A DNA stretch of 64,000 bases from Caenispirillum salinarum_A (GTDB lineage Bacteria; Pseudomonadota; Alphaproteobacteria; Rhodospirillales; Rhodospirillaceae): the NCBI RefSeq assembly GCF_044803115.1, contig NZ_CP085224.1, positions 3,906,001-3,970,000 on the forward strand, given 5' to 3'. Below the pieces are notes generated by a model. That model searched no databases and was not told the DNA's origin. It saw nothing but the letters and a program-made list of their open reading frames with translations. The number at the start of each line of letters is the position of its first letter. Within the stretch, counting starts at the first letter, position 1. The position numbers were made by a program, and so were the translations under genes. This document shows, one piece after another, positions 1 to 9,184 of this stretch.

Positions 1-136
1 GGACCTTCGGATAGAGTTGGACTGTTTCACCCTCCTGTAATTGATCCTGGCCCGGCGGCCGTGCAAAAGTCCTTTCCAATCGTGGGGGATGCGCGGACCG
101 GTCGCGGGGAACGGCCGCCAACGACGGAGGATGTGG

Positions 137-1438
137 ATGGACCAGATGGACGTGGCCTACGACCTGAACCGCGCGCTCAAGGGCACGCTGGCGCTGGTTC
201 TGGCCGGCGGGCGCGGATCGCGGTTGATGGCGCTGACCGACGACGAGGCCAAGCCGGCCGTGCCGTTCGCCGGCAAGTTCCGGATCGTGGACTTTCCGCT
301 GTCCAACTGCATCAACTCCGGCATCCGGCGCATCGCGGTCCCGACCCAATACAAGGCCCACACGCTGATCCGCCACATCCAGCGCGGCTGGTCCTTCTTC
401 CGTGCGGAAATCAACGAGTTCGTGGAGCTGTGGCCGGCCCAGCAGCAGACCCGCGACGAAGCGTGGTATCGCGGCACGGCCGATGCCGTCTACCAGAACC
501 TGGACACCATCCGCGCCCACGACCCCGACTACATCCTCATCCTGGCCGGCGACCACGTCTACCGCCAGGACTACAGCCGCATGCTGGCCCACCACCTGGA
601 AACCGGCGCCGACGTCACCGTTTCCTGCGTCGAAGTGCCGCTGGAGCAGGCCAAGGGCTTCGGCGTGGTCGATGCCGACGAGAACGACAACATCGTCGGC
701 TTCCTGGAAAAGCCCGCCGATCCGCCGCACATGCCCGGCGACCCGACGCGGGCGTTCGCCTCCATGGGCATCTACATCTTCAACCGGCCGTTCCTGGAGG
801 ACCTGCTCGAAACCGACGCCGCCGACCCCACCTCGGCCCACGACTTCGGCAAGAACATCATTCCGGGGCTGATCGGCCGCTGCAAGCTGATCGCCCACCG
901 CCTGTCGGACAGCGCCGTGCGCTCCACCCCCGACGCCGAGCCCTACTGGCGCGACGTCGGCACCGTGGACGCCTACTGGGAAGCCAACCTCGACCTGGTG
1001 AACGTCACCCCGGAACTGGACCTCTACGACCAGGGCTGGCCCATCTGGACCTATCAGGAGCAACTGCCGTCCGCCAAGTTCGTCTTCGACAACGAGGACC
1101 GGCGCGGCATGGCCGTGGACAGCCTGGTTTCCGGCGGCTGCATCATCTCCGGCGCGACGGTGCGGGGCTCGCTGCTGTTCTCCAACGTGCGCGTGAACAG
1201 CTATTCGACGATGGAGAACACGGTGGTGCTGCCGGGCACCGACATCGGCCGCAACTGCCGCATCCGCAACGCCATCATCGGAAACAACTGTCGCGTGCCG
1301 GAGGGGCTGGTGGTCGGCGAGGACCGCACGCTCGACGCCCGTCGCTTCCATGTGACGGAGCGGGGCGTGACGCTGATTACGCAGCGGATGCTCGAGGCAC
1401 TTGAAAGCCCGGCGCCGCGATCGGTGGAGCCGGCCTGA
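137..1438 (+). CDS. glgC: Glucose-1-phosphate adenylyltransferase
   Basis: Makes ADP-glucose from ATP and glucose-1-phosphate, the committed step of bacterial glycogen synthesis, in the cytoplasm. The 433-residue product has the nucleotidyltransferase motif LAGGRGSRL at about residues 22-30, AKPAVPF at 38-44, WYRGTADAVYQN at 110-121, LAGDH at 136-140 and FLEKP at 189-193, followed by a C-terminal left-handed beta-helix typical of the family (usual length about 420-430). The frame is open further upstream, but the ATG at 137 is preceded by GGAGG at 126-130 with a 6-base gap, and the family alignment begins here. No other glycogen genes are visible; the gene stands alone and is convergent with the HD-domain gene. 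Confidence 0.93.
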   Translation: MDQMDVAYDLNRALKGTLALVLAGGRGSRLMALTDDEAKPAVPFAGKFRIVDFPLSNCINSGIRRIAVPTQYKAHTLIRHIQRGWSFFRAEINEFVELWPAQQQTRDEAWYRGTADAVYQNLDTIRAHDPDYILILAGDHVYRQDYSRMLAHHLETGADVTVSCVEVPLEQAKGFGVVDADENDNIVGFLEKPADPPHMPGDPTRAFASMGIYIFNRPFLEDLLETDAADPTSAHDFGKNIIPGLIGRCKLIAHRLSDSAVRSTPDAEPYWRDVGTVDAYWEANLDLVNVTPELDLYDQGWPIWTYQEQLPSAKFVFDNEDRRGMAVDSLVSGGCIISGATVRGSLLFSNVRVNSYSTMENTVVLPGTDIGRNCRIRNAIIGNNCRVPEGLVVGEDRTLDARRFHVTERGVTLITQRMLEALESPAPRSVEPA

Positions 1439-1452
1439 CAGCCGGCGGTGAT

Positions 1453-1477
1453 GCGAGGAAGGCACGGCCTCCCTCGG
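1453..1477. repeat. Hairpin repeat, copy 1 (pairs with 6432-6456)
   Basis: An 11-base arm GCGAGGAAGGC (1453-1463), a 3-base loop and the arm GCCTCCCTCGG form a hairpin just after glgC. The same element occurs in the other orientation at 6432-6456 with about two differences, also in a gap between convergent genes. This looks like a dispersed REP-like palindrome that may double as a transcription stop. Confidence 0.6.
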
Positions 1478-1605
1478 GGAGTTGGGGAGCGGGTTTTCGC
1501 TGGGGCGACGGGTTCTTCGGCGGCCCAACTCCACCTACGAAGCTCGCATTTGCATCCGCCGCCGGCAGCCAGCGCAACCCTCCAACTCCGCAAAAACTGG
1601 GAGGT

Positions 1606-1648
1606 TTGGAGGGCTGGGCCCTCCAAGCGGGCGCGGGCGGCAGCCCGC
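1606..1648. terminator. Two further perfect hairpins between glgC and the HD gene
   Basis: TTGGAGGGC (1606-1614) and GCCCTCCAA (1618-1626) form a perfect 9-bp stem with a 3-base loop. GCGGGC (1633-1638) and GCCCGC (1643-1648) form a second stem. Neither is followed by a clear T-run, so a role in terminating both convergent genes is only an inference. The rest of the 1439-1677 gap shows no coding signal. Confidence 0.4.
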
Positions 1649-1677
1649 CCGGCGTCAGCCGAAAAAGCCACCCGGCC

Positions 1678-2271
1678 TCAGCCGAAGCTGCCCTCGCGAT
1701 CCGTCCGCTCGTACAGCCGGGTAATGAGCGCGTCGAACACCGGATCGACACCACGCGGAAAGTCGGTCCTCCGCCGGGTGTCTTCCTTGCCGACGCCGTT
1801 CTCGCGCCATGCCCGGCCGCCGGAGATGGCGTTCTGCATGAAGCCCTGGAAGTTGTCGCAGGCCTTGGCGAAGCGCGCCTCGGGCGTTTGCCGGGCCTCG
1901 AACTCCTCCCACAGCGCGCGGAACCGTTTGCCCAGGTCTTCGGGCAGCGTGCCGAAGATCTTATCGGCGGCCGCCTGCTCGCGCTCGTCCTGGCCCTCGA
2001 TGGCGGCGTCATCGTAGGCATAGGTGTCGCCGGCCTCGATCTCCACCAGGTCGTGGACCAGGATCATCGACAGGGCCTTGCCCAGGTCCACGTCGGCGCG
2101 GTTCTCAATCTCGCCGTGCAGCAGCAGCGCCACCAGCGCCATGTGCCAGGTGTGTTCGGCGTCGTTCTCGCGGCGCTCCCCGCCCGTCACATAGCCGCGC
2201 CGCTCCACGAACTTGAAGCGGTCGGCCAGTTCCAGGAAATCCAGGATCTGCTGCGCGCGGTCGCCGGCCAC
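1678..2271 (-). CDS. HD-domain hydrolase (YfbR/HDDC2-like)
   Basis: A 197-residue HD-superfamily metal-dependent phosphohydrolase. The metal-binding residues are visible as EHTWH (H40) and VHDLVEIEAGD (H73-D74, then E77 and D82), the pattern seen in YfbR/HDDC2-like 5'-deoxynucleotidases, so nucleotide monophosphate hydrolysis is plausible but not shown. The start chosen is GTG at 2271, two bases after the prfC stop (2274-2276); the frame is open upstream only where it shadows prfC. The tight spacing suggests co-transcription with prfC. The C-terminal tail (GVDPVFDALITRLYERT) is typical of the family. Confidence 0.82.
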   Translation of the reverse strand: MAGDRAQQILDFLELADRFKFVERRGYVTGGERRENDAEHTWHMALVALLLHGEIENRADVDLGKALSMILVHDLVEIEAGDTYAYDDAAIEGQDEREQAAADKIFGTLPEDLGKRFRALWEEFEARQTPEARFAKACDNFQGFMQNAISGGRAWRENGVGKEDTRRRTDFPRGVDPVFDALITRLYERTDREGSFG

Positions 2272-2273
2272 GG

Positions 2274-3860
<1,587 letters not shown>

Positions 3861-4019
3861 GGATGCGGGGACTCTGCGGATAATGCGTGTTCGATTGGCC
3901 GTGTGCGTAACAGAACACGGCCGCCCGCACAAGCCGGTGCCCGGTGGACGCCGCCGCCCGCGGCCGCTGATCCGCCATATGGGGCGCCGCCCGCGATCGG
4001 GAAAGGACCGGACCGCCCG

Positions 4020-4493
4020 CTAGCTCGTCCGCGCCTCGCTGACCGACAGCTTCAGGTCCGCCAGCAGGTCGTACAGGGCCTCCACCTTGTCGCGCGGGAT
4101 ATCGCGCATCAGCTCGTCGATCCACTCGTTGTGCGCCGGGGCGACCGTGTTGAAGACGCGCCAGCCCTGCTCCGACAGCCGCACCACCAGCGCGCGCCGG
4201 TCGCGCGGGTTGACCTCGCGCTCCAGAAGGCCCTCGCGCACCAGCCGGTCGACCAGTGCGGTGACATTGCCGTTGGTGACCATCAGTCGGCGGGAAATGT
4301 CGCCCATGACCAGCCCGTCGGGCGCCCGCGCCAGCACCGCCAGCAGGTCGAACTGCGGCAGCGTCACGGTTGCCGAGTCGCGCAGGCGCACGCGGATCTC
4401 CCGCTCCATGAGGTTGCAGCACGTCACCAGACGCAACCACGTGCGCAGCTCAAGGCGGTCGTCCTCTCGGGCGTCCGTTTCGTAATCCTGCAT
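4020..4493 (-). CDS. MarR-family transcriptional regulator
   Basis: A 157-residue winged-helix regulator of the MarR type. The recognition region (MGDISRRLMVTNGNVTALVDRLVREGLLER) followed by the wing (NPRDRRALVVRLSEQG) is clear. Such proteins are usually dimeric repressors released by small phenolic or aromatic ligands. ATG at 4493 is chosen; an in-frame GTG at 4520 would add nine residues but lies almost on the -10 element. It is divergent from the flavin reductase across about 425 bases, so it may control that gene, its own promoter, or both; the ligand cannot be told from sequence. Confidence 0.88.
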   Translation of the reverse strand: MQDYETDAREDDRLELRTWLRLVTCCNLMEREIRVRLRDSATVTLPQFDLLAVLARAPDGLVMGDISRRLMVTNGNVTALVDRLVREGLLEREVNPRDRRALVVRLSEQGWRVFNTVAPAHNEWIDELMRDIPRDKVEALYDLLADLKLSVSEARTS

Positions 4494-4523
4494 CGTTGCC
4501 CCATGCCAAGCTTCCGGCACAAC

Positions 4524-4560
4524 ATTATACGAACGGTGGATGGTGTAAACCGCATAATAC
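4524..4560 (-). promoter_or_regulatory. Likely marR promoter with repeated CATWATAC
   Basis: A perfect TATAAT on the minus strand (4524-4529) lies 31 bases ahead of the chosen marR ATG. CATTATAC (4523-4530) and CATAATAC (4553-4560) form a direct repeat 30 bases apart flanking the probable -35 area, which could be a MarR operator pair. No good -35 hexamer is present at 17-base spacing. Confidence 0.45.
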
Positions 4561-4917
4561 AGTCGCCGCGTGTTTTCCCAAATCGTGGAAAGCGGCGGTA
4601 ACCCTGGGTTTCTCAGTCGAGCCGGTTGGATAAGCCCTGGAAGGGCCTCTATCCATTTGAATAGGTACCGCAGGGTGACGCTGCGACTTGCCGCACCGGA
4701 CCACCCTGACCCTTTTACTGTTCAACCACCCGGTAGGATCATTCGATGCTTGAAATGGTGTCGCCGGCTCCATCGGCGCGGGAAACGACTCGGGCGCCAT
4801 CGGGGTTTTCTTGGCCACGGAAATGGGCCATGGTCTGCCCGCCGCCGCGCCGGCACTGATCCAGGCCGCCGTCCGGCCCGTTTTTTCATCGAGACCTGCC
4901 GCAAAGGACGTTCCCGC
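4561..4917. other. Gap between marR promoter and flavin reductase
   Basis: About 350 bases without a supported gene. It contains an inverted repeat, CAGGGTG (4671-4677) with CACCCTG (4702-4708), followed by a short T-run at 4713-4716, which could be a terminator or leader hairpin on the plus strand. From about 4755 to the flavin reductase start one plus frame stays open for some 60 codons (it reads in part VAGSIGAGNDSGAIGVF) but has no good start, so I do not call it. No known riboswitch consensus was recognised. Confidence 0.4.
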
Positions 4918-5427
4918 ATGACCCTGCCCATGAGAGCGCAGCCCTTCGACACCCGAGATTACCGCCGCGCACTCGGCCAGTTCGCCACCGGGGTGTGCGT
5001 CGTGACCACGCGCGACGCCGACGGCCATCCGCAGGGTCTGACGGTCAACTCCTTTTCCTCGGTATCGCTGGACCCGCCGCTGGTGCTGTGGAGCCTGACC
5101 ACCGACAGTGCCATCCTGCCCGCCTTCCAGCACGCCGGCCACTTCGCGGTCAACGTGCTGGCGTCCGACCAGATGGACGTGTCCAACCGCTTCGCCTCCC
5201 CCGGCGAGCGCTTCCAGGGCCTGGACTGGGAAAGCGGCCATGCGGACCTGCCGCTGCTGTCCGGGTGCCTGGCGAACTTCGAGTGCAAGACCGTCGCCAC
5301 CCACCCGGGCGGCGACCACGTCATCTACATCGGCGAGGTCATGCGCTACGACGCCCGCCCCGGCGAGCCGCTGATCTACTCCGGCGGCCGCTACGCCGTC
5401 GCCGAACCGCACCCCGGCTTTGACTGA
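4918..5427 (+). CDS. Flavin reductase-like domain protein
   Basis: A 169-residue flavin reductase (FMN-binding split-barrel) of the type that supplies reduced flavin to two-component monooxygenases. Visible family features are ALGQFATGVCVVTT near the N-terminus, GLTVNSFSSVSLDPPLVLW at about 40-58, HFAVNVLASDQ, and the ending YSGGRYAVA. ATG at 4918 is preceded by a weak AAAGGA; the frame is open upstream without a better start. No monooxygenase partner is next to it. Divergent marR may regulate it. Heme-, FMN- or FAD-specific members cannot be separated by eye. Confidence 0.87.
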   Translation: MTLPMRAQPFDTRDYRRALGQFATGVCVVTTRDADGHPQGLTVNSFSSVSLDPPLVLWSLTTDSAILPAFQHAGHFAVNVLASDQMDVSNRFASPGERFQGLDWESGHADLPLLSGCLANFECKTVATHPGGDHVIYIGEVMRYDARPGEPLIYSGGRYAVAEPHPGFD

Positions 5428-5558
5428 GGCGGCGTGCCCGGGCTCCGCGCGCGCCCCGGCGCCATGACGGAAAAGCGTCACGCAGCCGTGACTGCACCGG
5501 CAGCCATTGGCGTGGCAGACTGGCGGAAACACTCACCCCGAACGACAGGGCCCCATCC

Positions 5559-6419
5559 ATGACCGACCACGACGCCGCCCGCGCCTCCGTCCGCGCAGCC
5601 TATGCCCGCGCTGCCGGCGCCGACGCCCCGCCCGCCCCAGCCGCGGAGTCCTCCGGCGGCTGCTGCGGCCCGGCCCCGACGCCTGCCGCCGAGCCCGGGC
5701 CCGCCGCCTCCTCGGGCTGCTGCGGCGAGCAGGCGGCGCCCGAACTGGCCCGCATTGCCGCCGAGCGCCTGGGCTATGGCGCCGAGGACCTGGGCGGGCT
5801 GTCGGACGGCGCCAACCTGGGCCTGGGCTGCGGCAATCCGACGGCCATCGCGGCGCTCGATCCCGGGCAGACGGTGGTGGACCTGGGTAGCGGTGGCGGC
5901 TTCGACTGCTTCCTCGCCGCCCGCGCCGTGGGACCCGAAGGGCGCGTAATCGGCGTCGACATGACGCCCGAGATGCTGTCCAGGGCCCGCACCAACGCCC
6001 GCAAGCTGGGCCTTGCGCAGGTGGAGTTCCGCCTGGGCGAGATCGAGGCCCTGCCGGTGGCCGACGGCACGGTGGACGTCATCCTGTCCAACTGCGTCGT
6101 CAACCTGTCGCCGGACAAGCCGCGGGTGTTGCGCGAATGCTTCCGCATCCTGCGCCCCGGCGGCCGCCTCCAGATCAGCGACACGGTCGCCGTCAAGCCC
6201 CTGCCCGAGGCCTGGACCACCGACGAACACATGATGTGCGGCTGCATGGGCGGCGCCGCCCTGGTGAGCGACCTGGAACGGTGGCTGAGCGAGGCGGGCT
6301 TCGCCGAGGTGTCGGTGGCCGTAAAGGAAGACAGCCGCGACATCATCGCCGACTGGGCGCCGGGAACGGGCGTCGAGGACTACGTGCTCAGCGCCGACAT
6401 CACGGCGGTGAAGGCCTGA
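5559..6419 (+). CDS. arsM: Arsenite methyltransferase-like protein (ArsM family)
   Basis: A 286-residue SAM-dependent methyltransferase. The SAM motif VVDLGSGGGFDCFLA is at about 106-120, with GVDMTPEML following at 132-140. Cysteines sit where ArsM binds As(III): LGCGNP (C91), SNCVVNL (C179) and MMCGCMGG (C227/C229). The N-terminal 60 residues are Ala/Pro-rich with two CC pairs (35-36 and 54-55), a possible extra metalloid-binding region. It probably methylates arsenite to volatile or less toxic species. No arsR, arsB or arsC is adjacent, so this is an isolated resistance gene. Confidence 0.85.
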   Translation: MTDHDAARASVRAAYARAAGADAPPAPAAESSGGCCGPAPTPAAEPGPAASSGCCGEQAAPELARIAAERLGYGAEDLGGLSDGANLGLGCGNPTAIAALDPGQTVVDLGSGGGFDCFLAARAVGPEGRVIGVDMTPEMLSRARTNARKLGLAQVEFRLGEIEALPVADGTVDVILSNCVVNLSPDKPRVLRECFRILRPGGRLQISDTVAVKPLPEAWTTDEHMMCGCMGGAALVSDLERWLSEAGFAEVSVAVKEDSRDIIADWAPGTGVEDYVLSADITAVKA

Positions 6420-6431
6420 GGCTCCAGAAGC

Positions 6432-6456
6432 GCGAGGGAGGCCGGGCCTTCCTCGC
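6432..6456. repeat. Hairpin repeat, copy 2 (pairs with 1453-1477)
   Basis: The arm GCGAGGGAGGC (6432-6442), loop CGG and arm GCCTTCCTCGC (6446-6456) form an 11-bp stem with one G-T pair, between convergent arsM and mtgA. Its reverse complement differs from the element at 1453-1477 at about two positions. Confidence 0.6.
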
Positions 6457-6477
6457 ACACCTCAAGCGCAAGCCCGC

Positions 6478-7257
6478 CTATTTCACCGGACAGGGGTCGT
6501 TCTCCTCCCCCGGCGTGGGGGCGGAGGGGATGCGGGCGCGGATGGTGCCGGCGCGGCGCTGGAGGTAGGCGGTCGGATCGGCCGGCGACCATTGCAGCGG
6601 GCCCGGCAGCACGGCGGCCAGCAGGCTCGCCTCGCGCCGGGTCAGGTCGGCCGCCGGCTTGTCGAAGTAGCGTTGCGCCGCCGCCTCGGCCCCGTACAGG
6701 CCCGGCCCCCATTCGATGACGTTCAGGTAGACCTCCATGATCCGCTTCTTTGACCATCCGGCCTCGATCCACGGGGTCAGGTAGGCCTCCAGCATCTTGC
6801 GGACCGGATCGCGACCGGCCCAAAGAAACACGTTGCGCGCCGTCTGCATGGAGATGGTCGAGGCGCCCCGGATTCGCTCGCCCGACTGCCACTCGCGGAA
6901 GGCGTTGCGGATTTCGCGGAAGTCGAAGCCCCAGTGGGCGCAGAACTGCGCGTCCTCGGACGCGATGACGGCGCGGATCAACTCGGGGCTGATATCCTCA
7001 AGCGGCGTCCATTCCCGGGTCATGCCGTGGCCTTCGACGAAGCGCTGGACCTGCAGCGGCGTGATCCATACGGGCACGGCGCGATGGAAGGCCACCTGCA
7101 CCGCCGGCAGCACCAGCACGACCAGCAACAGCGCCGCCAGGACGCGCTTGAACCAGCCGCCGCCGCCGCCGTCCCCACGCGCGCGCCCGCCGCCGCGCAC
7201 AAAGATGCGGCGGCGGGGCAGCGTTTCCTCGGGGGGACCGGCGGGGCGTCCGACCAT
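6478..7257 (-). CDS. mtgA: Monofunctional peptidoglycan glycosyltransferase
   Basis: Polymerises lipid II into glycan strands at the inner membrane. The 259-residue product has a basic, Gly-rich cytoplasmic N-terminus, one membrane segment (about residues 38-56, FKRVLAALLLVVLVLPAV) and a single GT51 domain. Conserved motifs are ASEDAQFCAHWGFD (catalytic Glu), GASTISMQTARNVFL, and KKRIMEVYLNVIEWGPGLYGAEAAA. There is no transpeptidase domain, as expected for MtgA. The gene ends a minus-strand run behind the thiolase, 28 bases downstream of it. Confidence 0.93.
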   Translation of the reverse strand: MVGRPAGPPEETLPRRRIFVRGGGRARGDGGGGGWFKRVLAALLLVVLVLPAVQVAFHRAVPVWITPLQVQRFVEGHGMTREWTPLEDISPELIRAVIASEDAQFCAHWGFDFREIRNAFREWQSGERIRGASTISMQTARNVFLWAGRDPVRKMLEAYLTPWIEAGWSKKRIMEVYLNVIEWGPGLYGAEAAAQRYFDKPAADLTRREASLLAAVLPGPLQWSPADPTAYLQRRAGTIRARIPSAPTPGEENDPCPVK

Positions 7258-7285
7258 AGGGCGGCTAGAGGCGGGACGTGCGGGT

Positions 7286-8473
7286 TTACAGGCGCTCGAC
7301 CACCAGGGCGATGCCCTGGCCGCCGCCGATGCACATGGTCACCAGGCCATAGCGGCCGCCGGTGCGGTGCAGCTCGTACAGCGCCTTGACGGTGATGATG
7401 GCACCGGTCGCGCCGACAGGGTGGCCGAGCGCCACGGCACCGCCGTTGGGGTTCACCTTGTCGGCGGGCAGGCCGAGTTCCTTGGACACCGCGCAGGCCT
7501 GGGCGGCGAAGGCCTCGTTGCTCTCGATCACGTCCAGGTCGTCGACGGTCAGGCCGGCGCGCTCCAGCGCCTGGGGCACGGCGCGGATGGGACCGATGCC
7601 CATGACCTCGGGATCGACGCCCGCATGGCCGTAGGAGACGATGCGGCCCATGGGCTTGTAGCCCTTGGCCTCGGCGGCGGCGGCCTCCATGAGCACCAGG
7701 GCGGCGGCGCCGTCGTTGATGCCGCTGGCGTTGCCGGCGGTCACGGTGCCGTCCTTCTTGAACACGGCGCGCAGCTTGGCCATGCCCTCGGGCGTGGCGT
7801 CGGCGCGGACGTGCTCGTCGGTGTCGAACTGGGTGGTGCCCTTGCGCGACTTCAGCTCGACCGGGACGATCTGGTCCTTGAAGTGGCCGGCCTCGATGGC
7901 GGCGGCGGCGCGCTTGTGGCTTTCGGCAGCGAAGGCGTCCTGCTGCTCGCGCGAAATGCCGTGGCGCTCGGCCACGTTCTCGGCGGTGATGCCCATGTGG
8001 CCGTGGCCGAACGGGTCGGACAGGGCGCCCACCATGGCATCGACCACCGCGGCATTGCCCATCTTCTGGCCGAAGCGGGCCGCCGGCAGCATGTAGGCGG
8101 CGCGGCTCATGCTTTCCGCCCCGCCGGCGACGGCCACGTCGGCATCGCCCAGCTTGATGAGCTGCGCCGCCGAGACGATCGCCTGCACGCCCGAGCCGCA
8201 CAGGCGGTTGAGCGTCATGGCCGGCGCCTCGTTGGGAATGCCGGCCTCCACGGCGGCGACGCGCGAGAGGTACATGTCGCGGGGCTCGCCGTGGATGACG
8301 TTGCCCATGACCGTGTGCTGGACCTGGGCGGCCTCGATGCCGGCGCGCTTGATCGCCTCCTTGATGACGGTGGCGCCCAGCGTGGTGGCGGGCACGTCCT
8401 TGAGGCCTCCGCCGTAATCGCCGATGGCGGTGCGCACGCCGCTGAGAATAACGACATCACGGGTCTGGGACAT
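7286..8473 (-). CDS. bktB: Acetyl-CoA C-acyltransferase (BktB-like beta-ketothiolase)
   Basis: A 395-residue thiolase that condenses or cleaves acyl-CoA thioesters. The nucleophilic cysteine is in NRLCGSG (C92), the catalytic His in LGHPVGATGA (H351) and the second Cys in TMCIGGGQG (C381). The sequence, including NVIHGEPRDMYLSRVAAVEAG and the DPFGHGHMGITAENVAE stretch, recalls Cupriavidus BktB more than PhaA, so a role with C4-C5 ketoacyl-CoA in PHA or fatty-acid metabolism is likely. No PHA genes are adjacent, so the exact pathway remains open. Confidence 0.9.
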   Translation of the reverse strand: MSQTRDVVILSGVRTAIGDYGGGLKDVPATTLGATVIKEAIKRAGIEAAQVQHTVMGNVIHGEPRDMYLSRVAAVEAGIPNEAPAMTLNRLCGSGVQAIVSAAQLIKLGDADVAVAGGAESMSRAAYMLPAARFGQKMGNAAVVDAMVGALSDPFGHGHMGITAENVAERHGISREQQDAFAAESHKRAAAAIEAGHFKDQIVPVELKSRKGTTQFDTDEHVRADATPEGMAKLRAVFKKDGTVTAGNASGINDGAAALVLMEAAAAEAKGYKPMGRIVSYGHAGVDPEVMGIGPIRAVPQALERAGLTVDDLDVIESNEAFAAQACAVSKELGLPADKVNPNGGAVALGHPVGATGAIITVKALYELHRTGGRYGLVTMCIGGGQGIALVVERL

Positions 8474-8560
8474 GGGGTTCCTCTCTTCGCGGTTGTGCGG
8501 GGCGGCAGGGAAACGCGCCGACGCCGCTGGGGGAAGTCTTTCGTGGCCTGAAGCCCTGGA

Positions 8561-9184
8561 CTAGCGCAGCCGCACCTCGTGGGCGCGGCCGTTGATGCGC
8601 AGGTATTCGGCCAGGGCGGGGTCCTGCTCGGCGACGATGTCATGGTGGCGGGCCATGGCCTCCACCAGCTTGCCGTCGCGGCCGAGCTTTTCGTCGGCGA
8701 TGGCGCACAGCAGCCCGTTGGGCCAGCTGCGCGGGCGGATCTGGCGCAGGTGCTCGAAGGCCTCTTCCTCGCGGCCCGGATTGAACTGGGTCATGAGGAT
8801 GGCTGCCGTGGCGGTGGAGCGCGAGACGCCGGCGTGACAGTGGATCAGCAGGTGGTCGACGTGGCTGTCCCGCAGGCGCTCGCCCAGTTCCAGGATACGG
8901 TCGACGGCCGCCTCGTCGGGCATCACCGCGCCGTCCACCGGCGTGACGTGGTCGTCGAAGCGCCAGACCACGCGGGTATGCTCGGGATAGATCTCGAACA
9001 CCTCGGGGTCGGGGTAATCGGGATCAATGATGGTGACCACGTGGCTGACGCCCTTTTCGGAAAAGGTCATCAGCTCCCGCAGGCCGCAGATGGAGATGGG
9101 ATAGGGCAAAAGGTCCGTGTGCAGCAGGTCGCCGCAGGCGGAGGCGCGCGCATCGGCGCCGGAGCGGGTCTGGTCGGTCGTCAT
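8561..9184 (-). CDS. Dual-specificity protein phosphatase-like
   Basis: A 207-residue cysteine-based phosphatase. The signature HCHAGVSRS (C116, R122) matches HC-X5-R, and D77/D78 in RFDDHV can serve as general acid. Its start codon overlaps the stop of the upstream FAD oxidoreductase (TGATG, one shared base), so the two are translationally coupled. The protein is cytoplasmic, with no signal peptide. Related bacterial genes are annotated as tyrosine or dual-specificity phosphatases of unknown substrate. The coupling to an amine or amino-acid oxidase is unexplained. Confidence 0.8.
   Translation of the reverse strand: MTTDQTRSGADARASACGDLLHTDLLPYPISICGLRELMTFSEKGVSHVVTIIDPDYPDPEVFEIYPEHTRVVWRFDDHVTPVDGAVMPDEAAVDRILELGERLRDSHVDHLLIHCHAGVSRSTATAAILMTQFNPGREEEAFEHLRQIRPRSWPNGLLCAIADEKLGRDGKLVEAMARHHDIVAEQDPALAEYLRINGRAHEVRLR

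Noticed and set aside
4600..4720. Possible riboswitch ahead of the flavin reductase
   Set aside because: I compared with the FMN, cobalamin, TPP and c-di-GMP cores and saw no match; only simple inverted repeats are present.
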